The notes beneath the pieces are model-generated. The model was not told the DNA's origin and made no database searches. It saw only the letters and a program-made list of their open reading frames with translations. This document shows positions 14,509 through 22,313 of a stretch of DNA of 38,293 nt, piece by piece (position 1 is the first letter of the stretch; each line of letters opens with the position of its first letter). The position numbers and the translations under genes are program-made. Origin of the DNA: an uncultured Christensenellaceae bacterium (lineage in GTDB: Bacteria; Bacillota_A; Clostridia; Christensenellales; UBA3700); assembly GCA_944381335.1 (NCBI GenBank), contig CALWKT010000071.1, positions 1 through 38,293 on the forward strand, given 5' to 3'.

Positions 14509-16140
14509 TCATTCTTTTTTCAGCAACACGACCTCGCATCCGTCGCCGGTGAGAGGCACTTCTATCCTGTCCCCAAGCGGGTAAGTTTTGCCCGAATAAA
14601 CCTCTTTGCAGACGTATTTCCCGCCGCTATCAAGCCCTGCGTAGCCGTCTTTTATAAGCTTTTCAACGCTTATCGATCCTTTGCTCGCTCTTCTCTTTTT
14701 ATTGAACAGACATACCGCCGCGCCGCCTTCCAGAGGTCTTGCAAGAATATCCACGCTACCCTTGACAACTCTTTTAGCCGCTTTGCCCAGCTTGTCCTGA
14801 TCGACCGCGATCAGATCTTTATTTGTTACTATTTTAAGCACTTCGTCCGTGATCTTCCTGACGTCGTTGCCCAGTACGAGAGGCGCCGCCATCATGCACC
14901 ACAGCGCGAAATGCGACTTGTTCTGCTCCTCGGTAAGGTTGCCGTTGCCCACCTCGAGCATGTCGGGGTCGTTGTATGCGCCGACGGACGCGTACCCGTA
15001 CAGCTTCACCGTCTTTTCGTATATCATCTTTATCCAGAACCAGCGCGGGATTATGTCTCCCGTCGTACGCCACATATTTCCTGCGAGCGCTCCCCACTTC
15101 CACGGTTGATTCTTGCCCCATTCGCATATCGAATAGACAATGGGTTTTTCAGGGTTTTCCGTTTCCTCCGCAACTCTCGCAGTCGCCGCTTTGAGCGCTT
15201 TGCCCATCGTCAGATATTGAAGCATGGAACTGTCCGCGCGGCTTGACACCGGATTGAATATACGCACCTTGTTGACGCCCTTTTCAAGTCTGATCTTTAT
15301 CTGGAAACGCGATGTGAGATTCCAGAATTTCTGCGGAGGCACCGGGCAAAGATAAACGTCTCCGTTCACGGTGACCATCGCCAGCTTTTCATACTGACTG
15401 TTTGTCTTCTTGCAGCAAAGCGTCAGCACGTACTCGCCGCCCTCTTCGCTGTACACGTTGTTGTACTCCATCGCGCCGCGGCACTTGTCCATACCGCTTA
15501 CAAAACAGCCTGTGGACAGTTTCTTACTCGGCATGAATTTTGCAAGTCCCTCCAATCGCGCGTCCGTACAAGGATAGAATTTTCCTTCTTTTTTCCCTTT
15601 TTCAGTCAGCTCTATCCCGTAAACCAACGGCGCGTAATACGGCAAAGGCACGTTGTGACAGAAATCGTATTTGAAAAATTCGATTCCCCATTTCGCAAAG
15701 GTGTAAGCGTCGCGGTATTCGTTGCCAAGGCTCGCCGGCAGATCTTCGCAGGTCAGCGTTCCGTTGGAAGAATATATCCCCACCTTCAGACCCAGCGCGT
15801 TTATCCTTCTGACAAGATTTTCAATGCCGCCCGCGAAACGGGTCAGGTCTCCCTGAAGGTTGCCGTCCTCGTCTCTCAGCGAACTGTGCCAGCAATCGTC
15901 CATGTTCACTCTGTCATAGCCGGCGGCAAGCAGTCCCTTTTCCTTCATCGCGACTGCGGTCTCGTAGATCAGATCTTCGTCGATGTTGTTCTTGAATGTA
16001 TTCCAGCTCGACCAGCCCATAGGCGGCGAAGTCAGAGTTCCCTCGTCGTACTTGCGCGTCGGATATACGTTGCTCACCTTTGACGGACGCGTAAAGATCG
16101 TCTTCAGGAAACATATCGGGCACATTGAATTGCGTTTCAT
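14509..16140 (-). CDS. GH27 alpha-galactosidase with internal beta-sandwich domain
   Basis: 543 residues. The clan GH-D TIM barrel starts with PPMGWSSWNTF and NMDDCW. FFKYDF gives the nucleophile Asp (about D159) and WRTTGDI the acid/base Asp (about D362); YNDPDMLEVGN follows. It releases alpha-linked galactose with retention. Between the two catalytic residues lies about 110 residues of extra beta-rich sequence (about 190-310, with EEGGEYVLTL, MVTVNGDVYL and KGVNKVRIFN), resembling CBM6/CBM35 sandwich domains. The end (about 440-543) is the usual antiparallel beta C-terminal domain. No signal peptide is obvious. The start at 16140 is fixed by GGAGG 6 bases upstream. It is monocistronic with its own promoter and a 5' hairpin. 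Confidence 0.92.
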   Translation of the reverse strand: MKRNSMCPICFLKTIFTRPSKVSNVYPTRKYDEGTLTSPPMGWSSWNTFKNNIDEDLIYETAVAMKEKGLLAAGYDRVNMDDCWHSSLRDEDGNLQGDLTRFAGGIENLVRRINALGLKVGIYSSNGTLTCEDLPASLGNEYRDAYTFAKWGIEFFKYDFCHNVPLPYYAPLVYGIELTEKGKKEGKFYPCTDARLEGLAKFMPSKKLSTGCFVSGMDKCRGAMEYNNVYSEEGGEYVLTLCCKKTNSQYEKLAMVTVNGDVYLCPVPPQKFWNLTSRFQIKIRLEKGVNKVRIFNPVSSRADSSMLQYLTMGKALKAATARVAEETENPEKPIVYSICEWGKNQPWKWGALAGNMWRTTGDIIPRWFWIKMIYEKTVKLYGYASVGAYNDPDMLEVGNGNLTEEQNKSHFALWCMMAAPLVLGNDVRKITDEVLKIVTNKDLIAVDQDKLGKAAKRVVKGSVDILARPLEGGAAVCLFNKKRRASKGSISVEKLIKDGYAGLDSGGKYVCKEVYSGKTYPLGDRIEVPLTGDGCEVVLLKKE

Positions 16141-16152
16141 AATTACCTCCAT

Positions 16153-16170
16153 GAGACGCCATAGCGTCTC
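16153..16170 (-). promoter_or_regulatory. Perfect 5' leader hairpin of the GH27 gene
   Basis: GAGACGC/GCGTCTC inverted repeat of 7 bp with a 4-base loop, placed between the predicted transcription start (about 16174) and the GGAGG ribosome binding site. It could be a repressor operator or an mRNA-stabilising 5' hairpin. Confidence 0.55.
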
Positions 16171-16180
16171 AACTGCGTTT

Positions 16181-16209
16181 ATTATACCATACCTTGCGTG
16201 TGATTACAA
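16181..16209 (-). promoter_or_regulatory. Promoter of the GH27 gene
   Basis: TTGTAA (16209-16204), 17 bases, TATAAT (16186-16181) on the minus strand. Confidence 0.8.
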
Positions 16210-16308
16210 GAGAGAAACTCCTTTGCCCGGCTACCGGCTTTTCATACGAAATGTTGCGTTATTGACACGGGCGCGGAAATTATCAGACCTGTTGGAAAAT
16301 TTTGTGTG

Positions 16309-16338
16309 TTGACCTTCAGGTATAATAACCGTTACAAT
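16309..16338 (+). promoter_or_regulatory. Promoter region of the NlpC/P60 gene
   Basis: TTGACC (16309-16314) and TACAAT (16333-16338) with an 18-base spacer. A perfect TATAAT at 16321-16326 lies between them but has no good -35 box at the right distance, so two overlapping starts are possible. Confidence 0.5.
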
Positions 16339-16381
16339 GTGCTTGCGGACATGATCCGTAATACTACAAAGGAGACAGAAA

Positions 16382-17212
16382 ATGAAGACTGTAACTGTTA
16401 TAGCCGCCGTGGCTTTGCTGTGCGTTTCTCTGTTCGCGCTCGTATCCTGCGGGCAGTCGGGCGGAAACGATTCTCCGGCATTTTCCATAGCGGACAAAAT
16501 CGACGCATTGATCTACGCAAACTATATCGGTCAGAACCAGAACGGCGGCAGTCAGCCCCCTGCCTCTTCAGAACAGGACGTACTCGTCCTTTCGCTGACC
16601 AACGGTCTCACCGTCAGAAGCGGTAAAGGCACGTCTTATGCGGCGCTGGGAACTCTCGACAAAGGCGACATGGTCTCTTTCGTCGCGCTTGAAGACGGCT
16701 GGTACAAGACCGTGTACAAAGAAAGGGTGGCGTACGTTTCCGCCAACAGTTCGTACACGACGATATACCGCATGGACAAGGCAAGCGAAAAGGTGGAAAG
16801 CGTCATCGCCGTGGGCAAATCCCTGCTGGGCTACCCTTACGTGTGGGGAAGCCAGCGCTATCACTGGGGAAACGGAGTGCTCAACAAAAACTTCGTGGCG
16901 GGTCAGTTCGACTGCTCCGCGCTCACGCAATACGCATATTACAAGGGAGCGGGAGTTCTGCTCGACGTGACCACAAGGACTCAGGTCCTTCAGGGCACAC
17001 GCGTTACCCGCGAAAACCTCAGGAGAGGCGACCTGATGTTCTTCACCAACTCGTCCAGATACAATCTCTCCGGGGTTGAAAGAGTGGGACACGTCGCGAT
17101 ATATCTCGGAGACAACTATATTCTGCACACAGCAAGCGACCATGCCGTCATAGAGCAGATTTCATCAAAGCGCTGGTCGTATTTCATAGAAGCGCGCAGA
17201 GTGCTCGCCTGA
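16382..17212 (+). CDS. NlpC/P60 cell-wall peptidase lipoprotein with SH3 domain
   Basis: 276 residues. Signal peptide with lipobox ALVSC gives lipidated C23. A low-complexity linker leads to a bacterial SH3 domain (about 65-125, LTVRSGKGTSYAALGTLDKG), which binds peptidoglycan, and then an NlpC/P60 domain (about 135-276). C178 in QFDCSALTQY, H237 in VGHVAIYLG and H249 form the catalytic triad. The enzyme should cut peptide stems of the wall, commonly D-Glu-diaminopimelate bonds, outside the membrane. Own promoter, AAGGAG ribosome binding site and a strong terminator make it monocistronic. It is convergent with a CwlD-like amidase gene. Confidence 0.93.
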   Translation: MKTVTVIAAVALLCVSLFALVSCGQSGGNDSPAFSIADKIDALIYANYIGQNQNGGSQPPASSEQDVLVLSLTNGLTVRSGKGTSYAALGTLDKGDMVSFVALEDGWYKTVYKERVAYVSANSSYTTIYRMDKASEKVESVIAVGKSLLGYPYVWGSQRYHWGNGVLNKNFVAGQFDCSALTQYAYYKGAGVLLDVTTRTQVLQGTRVTRENLRRGDLMFFTNSSRYNLSGVERVGHVAIYLGDNYILHTASDHAVIEQISSKRWSYFIEARRVLA

Positions 17213-17225
17213 CGCTTTTTTACGA

Positions 17226-17256
17226 CGCCCTCCGCCGCGGCGGAGGGTTTTTCGTT
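17226..17256 (+). terminator. Terminator of the NlpC/P60 gene
   Basis: GC-rich perfect inverted repeat CCCTCCGCC/GGCGGAGGG with a minimal loop (17228-17247), followed by TTTTT. Confidence 0.9.
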
Positions 17257-17306
17257 ACCGCCGTCGACGACGGCGCGGACTCTCCTACTTCTCTGCAGAT
17301 ACCGGC

Positions 17307-17990
17307 TCAGCTTACGGCAAAGATCACCGCGTCTGCGATTTCACGGCACAACCGGCGCCTGAAAGCCTCCGTTTTCAGCAACGCTTCGTCTTCGGGATTT
17401 GAAATGAATCCGCATTCTATGATAAGGGATGGGCAATCCGCGCATTTCGTGACGAAGTAATCCCCTGCCTGCGGCGCAAGATCAGACCGCTTGCTGTATT
17501 CTTCGTTGATCGTCGCATTAAGCCTCTCCTGCATGAACGAGGCGAAACTCACGCCCTTGCCCGTGTCGTCGTAAAACACCTGCACTCCCCTGCGCGTTTT
17601 GTCAGGATAGCTGTTCAGGTGAAGGCTGATCACGCAGTCGGGTCTGCTGTTTTTTATTATTTCCGCGCGGGCGGACATGTCTTGTCTTTTGGTGCTTCCC
17701 AAAGCCTCGTCGGCAGTGCGGGTATAAACCACTCCGACTCCGTCTTCCTCAAGTATACCGCCGAGAGTGAGCGCGAGTCTGAGGTTGAGATCGCTTTCCT
17801 TCGTGCCGCTCACACCCACTACGCCGCCGTCGAAACCGCCGTGCCCGGCGTCTATCACGACAATCGCGCCAAGCACTGTACGGGAGTCTGCGACGGTGTT
17901 CACCACGGCGAAAACTCCCAGCCCGGCAAACGCGAATACAAGCGCCGCGGCGACGACGCAGACGACGCTCCTTTTCCCTATAAAAACCAT
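17307..17990 (-). CDS. cwlD: N-acetylmuramoyl-L-alanine amidase, CwlD-like
   Basis: A 227-residue Amidase_3 enzyme that cuts the bond between muramic acid and the stem peptide. An N-terminal hydrophobic helix (about 8-30) exports or anchors it. Zinc ligands and catalytic residues are visible: H50 in VVIDAGHGGFDGG, E65 in GTKES, the His in ISLHLNS, and the Glu in IIECGFISN. Size and the single N-terminal helix match CwlD, which makes muramic delta-lactam in the spore cortex of endospore formers; other small Amidase_3 enzymes look similar, so the symbol is tentative. The ATG at 17990 is preferred over a GTG at 18080 that lies inside a DnaA box. The ribosome binding site (AGGGCGG) is weak. The DnaA-box cluster lies 71-162 bases upstream. 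Confidence 0.85.
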   Translation of the reverse strand: MVFIGKRSVVCVVAAALVFAFAGLGVFAVVNTVADSRTVLGAIVVIDAGHGGFDGGVVGVSGTKESDLNLRLALTLGGILEEDGVGVVYTRTADEALGSTKRQDMSARAEIIKNSRPDCVISLHLNSYPDKTRRGVQVFYDDTGKGVSFASFMQERLNATINEEYSKRSDLAPQAGDYFVTKCADCPSLIIECGFISNPEDEALLKTEAFRRRLCREIADAVIFAVS

Positions 17991-18060
17991 ATAAAAAATC
18001 CGCCCTGCAAAAAATGTCGCAAACGCGCTTTTTTTGGCAAAAAGCCGCTTTAAGGCGAAG

Positions 18061-18152
18061 TTATCCACAGACTTATCCACAAGAACGAATGTTTTTGTGG
18101 ATAACCCGGCTGAAAAAACGACGCTTGCAATATCATTTATATGTGTGGATAA
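18061..18152. promoter_or_regulatory. Cluster of four perfect DnaA boxes
   Basis: The exact 9-mer TTATCCACA occurs at 18061-18069 and 18073-18081 (plus) and in inverse form TGTGGATAA at 18096-18104 and 18144-18152: four perfect boxes in 92 bases, in two facing pairs. This 9-mer is the consensus binding site of DnaA. The cluster lies in the non-coding gap between the amidase and ygjP-like genes. No dnaA, dnaN, rpmH or gidA-type gene is nearby and gene direction does not switch here, so it is more likely a DnaA-titrating or regulatory cluster than the origin. Confidence 0.85.
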
Positions 18153-18169
18153 AACGCAATATTACCCGT

Positions 18170-18207
18170 GAAAAACGCATTAAAACACCGCCACGTGAAG
18201 TGGCGGT
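18170..18207 (-). terminator. Terminator of the ATPase-radC-ygjP operon
   Basis: Minus-strand stem CCGCCAC/GTGGCGG with a 5-base loop (18188-18206) followed by TGTTTTAATGCGTTTTT. It lies 43 bases after the stop codon at 18250. Confidence 0.8.
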
Positions 18208-18249
18208 ATTCATTGCCGTTTTGTACTTGTTTTCCTCTTTTATGCTGAC

Positions 18250-18921
18250 TCACGCCGCTCCGCCGGAACGCTTCATCAGCTTTACTCTTTCTCTGTAATC
18301 GGGCATATATTTCTCAACGAGCGCATAAAAATCCGACTGATGCCCGCAGACCTTCAGGTGACACAGCTCGTGCAGGACAACATAATCTATCACTCCGTGC
18401 GGTTTAGCCGCTAAGCGGCAGCTTATTCTGACGGTGCGCTTTTTCACGTCGCATCTCCCGTAATACGTCGTTGCGGAAGTTATGCTGACCGATCTTACGG
18501 AAAGTGAAGTGATTTTTTCCCATTTTTCGAAAAAGGCGGTAAGAACAGGGCTCAAAGCCTGCTTGTAATGATCGAGAAGCGCTTTTTCTCTCTCCTTTGC
18601 GTCCTTGCCCCCGATGCGGCAAACTCCTCCCGAAAAGACGACGTACGGCTTCGCGCTCTCCTCTTCCCTCCTTTCGTAAGGCACGCCGAAAAGCCAAACC
18701 TTTCCCGCGTTGTCTTCTGCTCTTTCCGCGTGTTTTTCAATCCACGAAGCGTGTTTTTCTATAAAAGACCTCACCCTCTCTTCGCTTGCGTGGACAGGAG
18801 ACGTCACCTCGCACCCCGTACGCTTCAGTCTGAGAGTCAGATTCTTCACTCTTTTTTTGAATACGGTAAATTCTCTGCCGTTCACCGTGATCCGGTAAAC
18901 GCCGACGACGGGACGTTTCAT
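18250..18921 (-). CDS. YgjP-like metallopeptidase (M48/SprT-related)
   Basis: 223 residues. The YgjP/WLM-type zinc domain occupies the C-terminal half, with VVLHELCHLKVCGHQSDFY giving HExxH plus a downstream His; the last glutamate-type ligand and DYRERVK match the family end. The N-terminal half has KNLTLRLKRTG and FIEKHASWIEKH typical of the DUF45 group. The protein is presumably cytoplasmic; some relatives occur with restriction systems but the substrate is unknown. The ATG at 18921 overlaps the radC stop (ATGA) and has AGGAGA 6 bases upstream. Confidence 0.88.
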   Translation of the reverse strand: MKRPVVGVYRITVNGREFTVFKKRVKNLTLRLKRTGCEVTSPVHASEERVRSFIEKHASWIEKHAERAEDNAGKVWLFGVPYERREEESAKPYVVFSGGVCRIGGKDAKEREKALLDHYKQALSPVLTAFFEKWEKITSLSVRSVSITSATTYYGRCDVKKRTVRISCRLAAKPHGVIDYVVLHELCHLKVCGHQSDFYALVEKYMPDYRERVKLMKRSGGAA

Positions 18922-19667
18922 TCCGTTCTCCTGTCGGAGATCCTGCCCTCGTCGAGAAACCTGAGACACGACTTCCTGAACTCCTCAAGTCTGCCGTCCT
19001 GTAAAAAACTGTAAGATTTGTCCTTTGCGATTATTATATGATCTATCAGCAGAACGTCAAGAATCTCAAGCGCCATGACCGCCCACTTTGTGAACTCGAC
19101 GTCTTCTCTCGACGGCGCCGCGATACCCGACGGATGATTGTGCGCAAGATATACGTACTTCGTCTGCGAATTCTGACAAAGCATGACAAGCTCTTTGACT
19201 CTGAGGCGGCAATCGTCGCTGCTGCCTCTGCCCAGCTCGCACCTTTCCTTGAGCCTGCCCGCGCCGTCCACACATATTGCGTATATGCGCTCGTCCTCGA
19301 GAGTGCTCATAAAGCTTCTGAGATATTCCATGATCTGCCCACGCGTCTCCATCTTGGGCTTTTCGCCCATCTTGCCGGACTGATAACGGCGCGCCAGAGA
19401 AGAAAGACTACTGAGATAAAGCGCGGCGTTTGCCGTCATTCCTTTCACTGCGGAAAGCGCCTTTGCGTCACTGTCGAGGACCGCGGAAAGCGACCCGAAC
19501 CTGGAGATCAGCTCGTGCGCGATCCCGTTGGTGTCTCTGCGCGGAACGAACGGATAAAGCAGGTATTCGAGAACTTCGTGCTCATTGAGAGAATCCAGAG
19601 AATTTTCTCTCACTCTTGTGCGCATCCTCTCTCTGTGGTTTTCGTGCGGATTACTTTTCTTCTCCAC
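18918..19667 (-). CDS. radC: RadC-family JAB/MPN domain protein
   Basis: 249 residues. Residues about 15-100 are the helix-hairpin-helix-like RadC N-terminal part; the JAB/MPN domain follows with AHNHPSGIAAPSREDVEFT, containing the H-x-H-P-x-G and Asp zinc ligands, and DHIIIAKDKSYSF at the end. RadC proteins are often called DNA repair proteins but the activity is not proven. Translation starts at a GTG (19667) overlapping the end of the ATPase gene by 17 bases, with GAGAGG 6 bases upstream. The gene lies between the P-type ATPase and ygjP-like genes in one operon. Confidence 0.9.
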   Translation of the reverse strand: MEKKSNPHENHRERMRTRVRENSLDSLNEHEVLEYLLYPFVPRRDTNGIAHELISRFGSLSAVLDSDAKALSAVKGMTANAALYLSSLSSLARRYQSGKMGEKPKMETRGQIMEYLRSFMSTLEDERIYAICVDGAGRLKERCELGRGSSDDCRLRVKELVMLCQNSQTKYVYLAHNHPSGIAAPSREDVEFTKWAVMALEILDVLLIDHIIIAKDKSYSFLQDGRLEEFRKSCLRFLDEGRISDRRTE

Positions 19668-22218
19668 TCTTTTCCTCTCTTCCCTCGTGTCTTCTGTTGT
19701 ATTTCTCTATTCTCTTCTCTTTGAAATCACGTATCTTTTCATCCATGCCGGCGACGATCTTCTCGCCGTATTTGTTGTCGAAATATGTGATAACCCAGCG
19801 CGTACCCAGCATCGCGAGCAAAGCTATGACGGAGCTTACGATTATCCACCACGCGTATTGCATCGGTACAAAGTCCATTCCGAGAAACGTGCCGCTCATG
19901 AACTTGTTGTCAAACCAGACGGCGAGCAGAGATACGACGAACATCACGCCGATCACGATAAGCCTGAATTTGTTGGGCGGCATACTTATCACCGTCAGAC
20001 AGACGAACCCTGCCATCGTAAGCGCGAACGTAGCCATGATCGCTTTGATCGCTTCCACCTCCTCGGGCGTGGCGGCTATCGCGGAATAGTCTATGAAGCC
20101 GTTCATGATCATGATAAATCCCGTTCCGGCGATCAATCCCACCGCCGCCGACAGCGACGACTTGAGCACGTTTCTCAGGAAATTGCCTTTTGGTCGCGCT
20201 TTTGTCGGTTGCAACGCGAACAGGAACGTGGGTACGCCGATCACGAAGAACTCGATCATCAGCATCTTTTTGGTGTCGAACGGATAGCTGTTCTCCTTGG
20301 TGACTATGGTGATTATAGCGTAAAGCAAAGTCATGAACATGACGAAAATGTTCTTCATAACGTAAAGCGCAGACACTTTTTCTATGTTGCCGATGACCTG
20401 CCTGCCTTCGCGCACGATGTCCGGCATCGACGCAAAATCGTTGTCCATGAGGATTATTCTGGAAATATTCCTCGCCACGTCGTTCGCGCTGGCGAAGGAT
20501 ATGGAACAGTCAGCCTCCTTGAGCGCCTGCACGTCGTTTACGCCGTCTCCGATCATACCGACGGTCCTGCCTTCGCTCTGAAGCTGTTTTACTATCGTGG
20601 CTTTCTGCTCAGGCGATACTCTGCCGAATACGGCTGTATCCGCCGCGACCTCTCTGAGCCTTTCGTCGCTGACTTCGGCACAATTGATCGCATGATCGCA
20701 CCGCCTGAGTCCTGCTTTGCCGGCTATGTTGGCGACAGTCTCAGTATCGTCTCCCGAAATGATCTTTATATCCACATCGTTTTCGTAGAACCAGTCAAGC
20801 GTCTTGCGTATGTTGGGTCTCAGAGTGTCCTCAAGCGCAAAGACAAAGCACGGCGTCGTCTTTGTCTTGTCGATATCCGCGATCGCGCCGTCATAACGCG
20901 ACAGAAGTATGCTTCTCCTTCCTCTCTTGGAGTTTTCCGACACACACTCCTTTACCTTTCCTTCGAGCACCCCGACGAAATCGGGCGCGCCGAGAACGTA
21001 AGTCGCCCCGCCTTCAAGGGTCACGGCGCTGTATTTCCTCGCGCTGTTGAAGCTCATCACATCGGAAACCGGCATGATGTTGCCTTCGCCCACGCCTTGC
21101 AGAAGCGCAAGCGCGGTGGATTTGCTGTCATGAGTGGCGCTCATGATCGTGTTCAGAAGGTCAACGGGACTTTCTTCGTCTCCCACCTTCACCGTCTCCA
21201 CAAGTTCGAGTTTGCCGTCCGTGATCGTACCGGTCTTGTCAAGAAGGAGCGTGTCTGTCAGCGCAAGCATTTCTATGCCCGAAAGATCCTGCGCCAACGC
21301 GTGTTTTTTGGAAAGTTTCAGCACGCTTGCCGCAAGCGCGGTGGAAGTTAAAAGGAACATTCCGATGGGTATCATTCCCAGAACGCTGCTTGAAACCGTG
21401 ATTATCGTCTGTTTCCATTCCCCTCCCACGGTGATTCTGTCCGCGACAAGCAGGAATCCGGCAAGTATTACCAGGACCACGGTGATGCCTTTGATGAATG
21501 AATCGAGCACGGAGAATATCCTGCTTTTGGGTTTGCTTACGCGCTTAGCCACTTTGGATACGCCTTCGATATATCTGTCCTTTCCCACGCGCTTCGCTAT
21601 GCAGCAAGCTTCGCCTTCATGGACGTTGCTCCCGGCAAGTATTTTCGCACCGGTCTCTTTACGCACCGGACGCGATTCTCCGCTGATGATGGACTCGTCG
21701 ACCTCGATATAGCCGCCGAGCACGGTGGCGTCGACCGGCACCTGCGCGCCGGCATGTATGAAAAACACGTCTTCGTAAACAAGATCAGTCGTGTTGACGT
21801 TCACGCGTTTGCCGTCTCTTATGACGTCGCACTTGGACTGAGCGACCAGCGACAGCTTCTGCACCGTCCATTTGGCTTTGATCTCCTGGATTATACCTAT
21901 CGCGATGTTGAGCAGGATTATGCTGGAAGACAGCGTGTAGTCCCACGCTCCGATAGCGAGAAGCAATACGACGAGCAGTATCGTGACCGTATTGCAGAAA
22001 TTGAAAATGTTTTCAAATATTATCCTGACGTAAGACTTGCCGGAATTGTCCGTCTTTTTGTTGACGAGTCCTTCCTGCACGCGTTGCGCCACCTGAGCGG
22101 AAGTCAGCCCTGTCTCGACAGACGGATTGAACTTGTCCGCATGTTTGAGTTTGTGGCTGTCACGCTGTTTCTTTTTGCGCGCACGCTCAAGTCTTTTGAG
22201 GTCTCTTATCTCTTTCAT
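19651..22218 (-). CDS. P-type cation-transporting ATPase (CtpE-like)
   Basis: 855 residues, ATP-driven cation pump. After a basic N-terminus come GLTSAQVAQRVQEGLVNKK, helices 1-2, the actuator domain with DESIISGESRPVRKE (SGES), helix 4 with MIPIGMFLLTS, the phosphorylation site LLLDKTGTITDGK, and the hinge MIGDGVNDVQALKEAD. Four or more C-terminal membrane helices follow. The helix-4 motif and length place it with the CtpE/PacL-like HAD-IC pumps; mycobacterial CtpE moves Ca2+, but the ion here is not certain. First gene of the ATPase-radC-ygjP operon. The ATG at 22218 lacks a ribosome binding site and appears leaderless or nearly so. Confidence 0.92.
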   Translation of the reverse strand: MKEIRDLKRLERARKKKQRDSHKLKHADKFNPSVETGLTSAQVAQRVQEGLVNKKTDNSGKSYVRIIFENIFNFCNTVTILLVVLLLAIGAWDYTLSSSIILLNIAIGIIQEIKAKWTVQKLSLVAQSKCDVIRDGKRVNVNTTDLVYEDVFFIHAGAQVPVDATVLGGYIEVDESIISGESRPVRKETGAKILAGSNVHEGEACCIAKRVGKDRYIEGVSKVAKRVSKPKSRIFSVLDSFIKGITVVLVILAGFLLVADRITVGGEWKQTIITVSSSVLGMIPIGMFLLTSTALAASVLKLSKKHALAQDLSGIEMLALTDTLLLDKTGTITDGKLELVETVKVGDEESPVDLLNTIMSATHDSKSTALALLQGVGEGNIMPVSDVMSFNSARKYSAVTLEGGATYVLGAPDFVGVLEGKVKECVSENSKRGRRSILLSRYDGAIADIDKTKTTPCFVFALEDTLRPNIRKTLDWFYENDVDIKIISGDDTETVANIAGKAGLRRCDHAINCAEVSDERLREVAADTAVFGRVSPEQKATIVKQLQSEGRTVGMIGDGVNDVQALKEADCSISFASANDVARNISRIILMDNDFASMPDIVREGRQVIGNIEKVSALYVMKNIFVMFMTLLYAIITIVTKENSYPFDTKKMLMIEFFVIGVPTFLFALQPTKARPKGNFLRNVLKSSLSAAVGLIAGTGFIMIMNGFIDYSAIAATPEEVEAIKAIMATFALTMAGFVCLTVISMPPNKFRLIVIGVMFVVSLLAVWFDNKFMSGTFLGMDFVPMQYAWWIIVSSVIALLAMLGTRWVITYFDNKYGEKIVAGMDEKIRDFKEKRIEKYNRRHEGREEKSGEEK

Positions 22219-22227
22219 AGTAACATA

Positions 22228-22257
22228 ATAATAACATACGCACGCGAATTTATGCAA
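22228..22257 (-). promoter_or_regulatory. Promoter giving a near-leaderless ATPase transcript
   Basis: TTGCAT (22257-22252), 18-base spacer, TATTAT (22233-22228) on the minus strand. Transcription would start near 22221, about 3 bases before the ATG at 22218. An overlapping TATTAT at 22230-22225 is also possible. Confidence 0.5.
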
Positions 22258-22285
22258 ATATTAGTATGTCCAATCTTAAAAATTA

Positions 22286-22305
22286 CATAAAAACGCGCGC
22301 CGCGT
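22286..22305 (-). terminator. Short terminator of the GH20-GH36 pair
   Basis: Minus-strand ACGCG/CGCGT hairpin (22293-22305) with a 3-base loop followed by TTTTATG and TTTTT. Short but correctly placed 9 bases after the GH36 stop codon. Confidence 0.5.
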
Positions 22306-22313
22306 ATACCCGC

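Noticed and set aside
18000..18250. Chromosomal origin of replication
   Set aside because: Four DnaA boxes are present, but there is no dnaA/dnaN/rpmH neighbour, no gene-direction switch and no clear AT-rich unwinding element, so a regulatory or titration cluster is preferred.
19585..21351. 588-codon open frame on the plus strand
   Set aside because: It lies wholly antisense to the P-type ATPase and radC, has no ribosome binding site or recognisable domain, and its composition (Arg/His/Asp rich) is that of a shadow frame.
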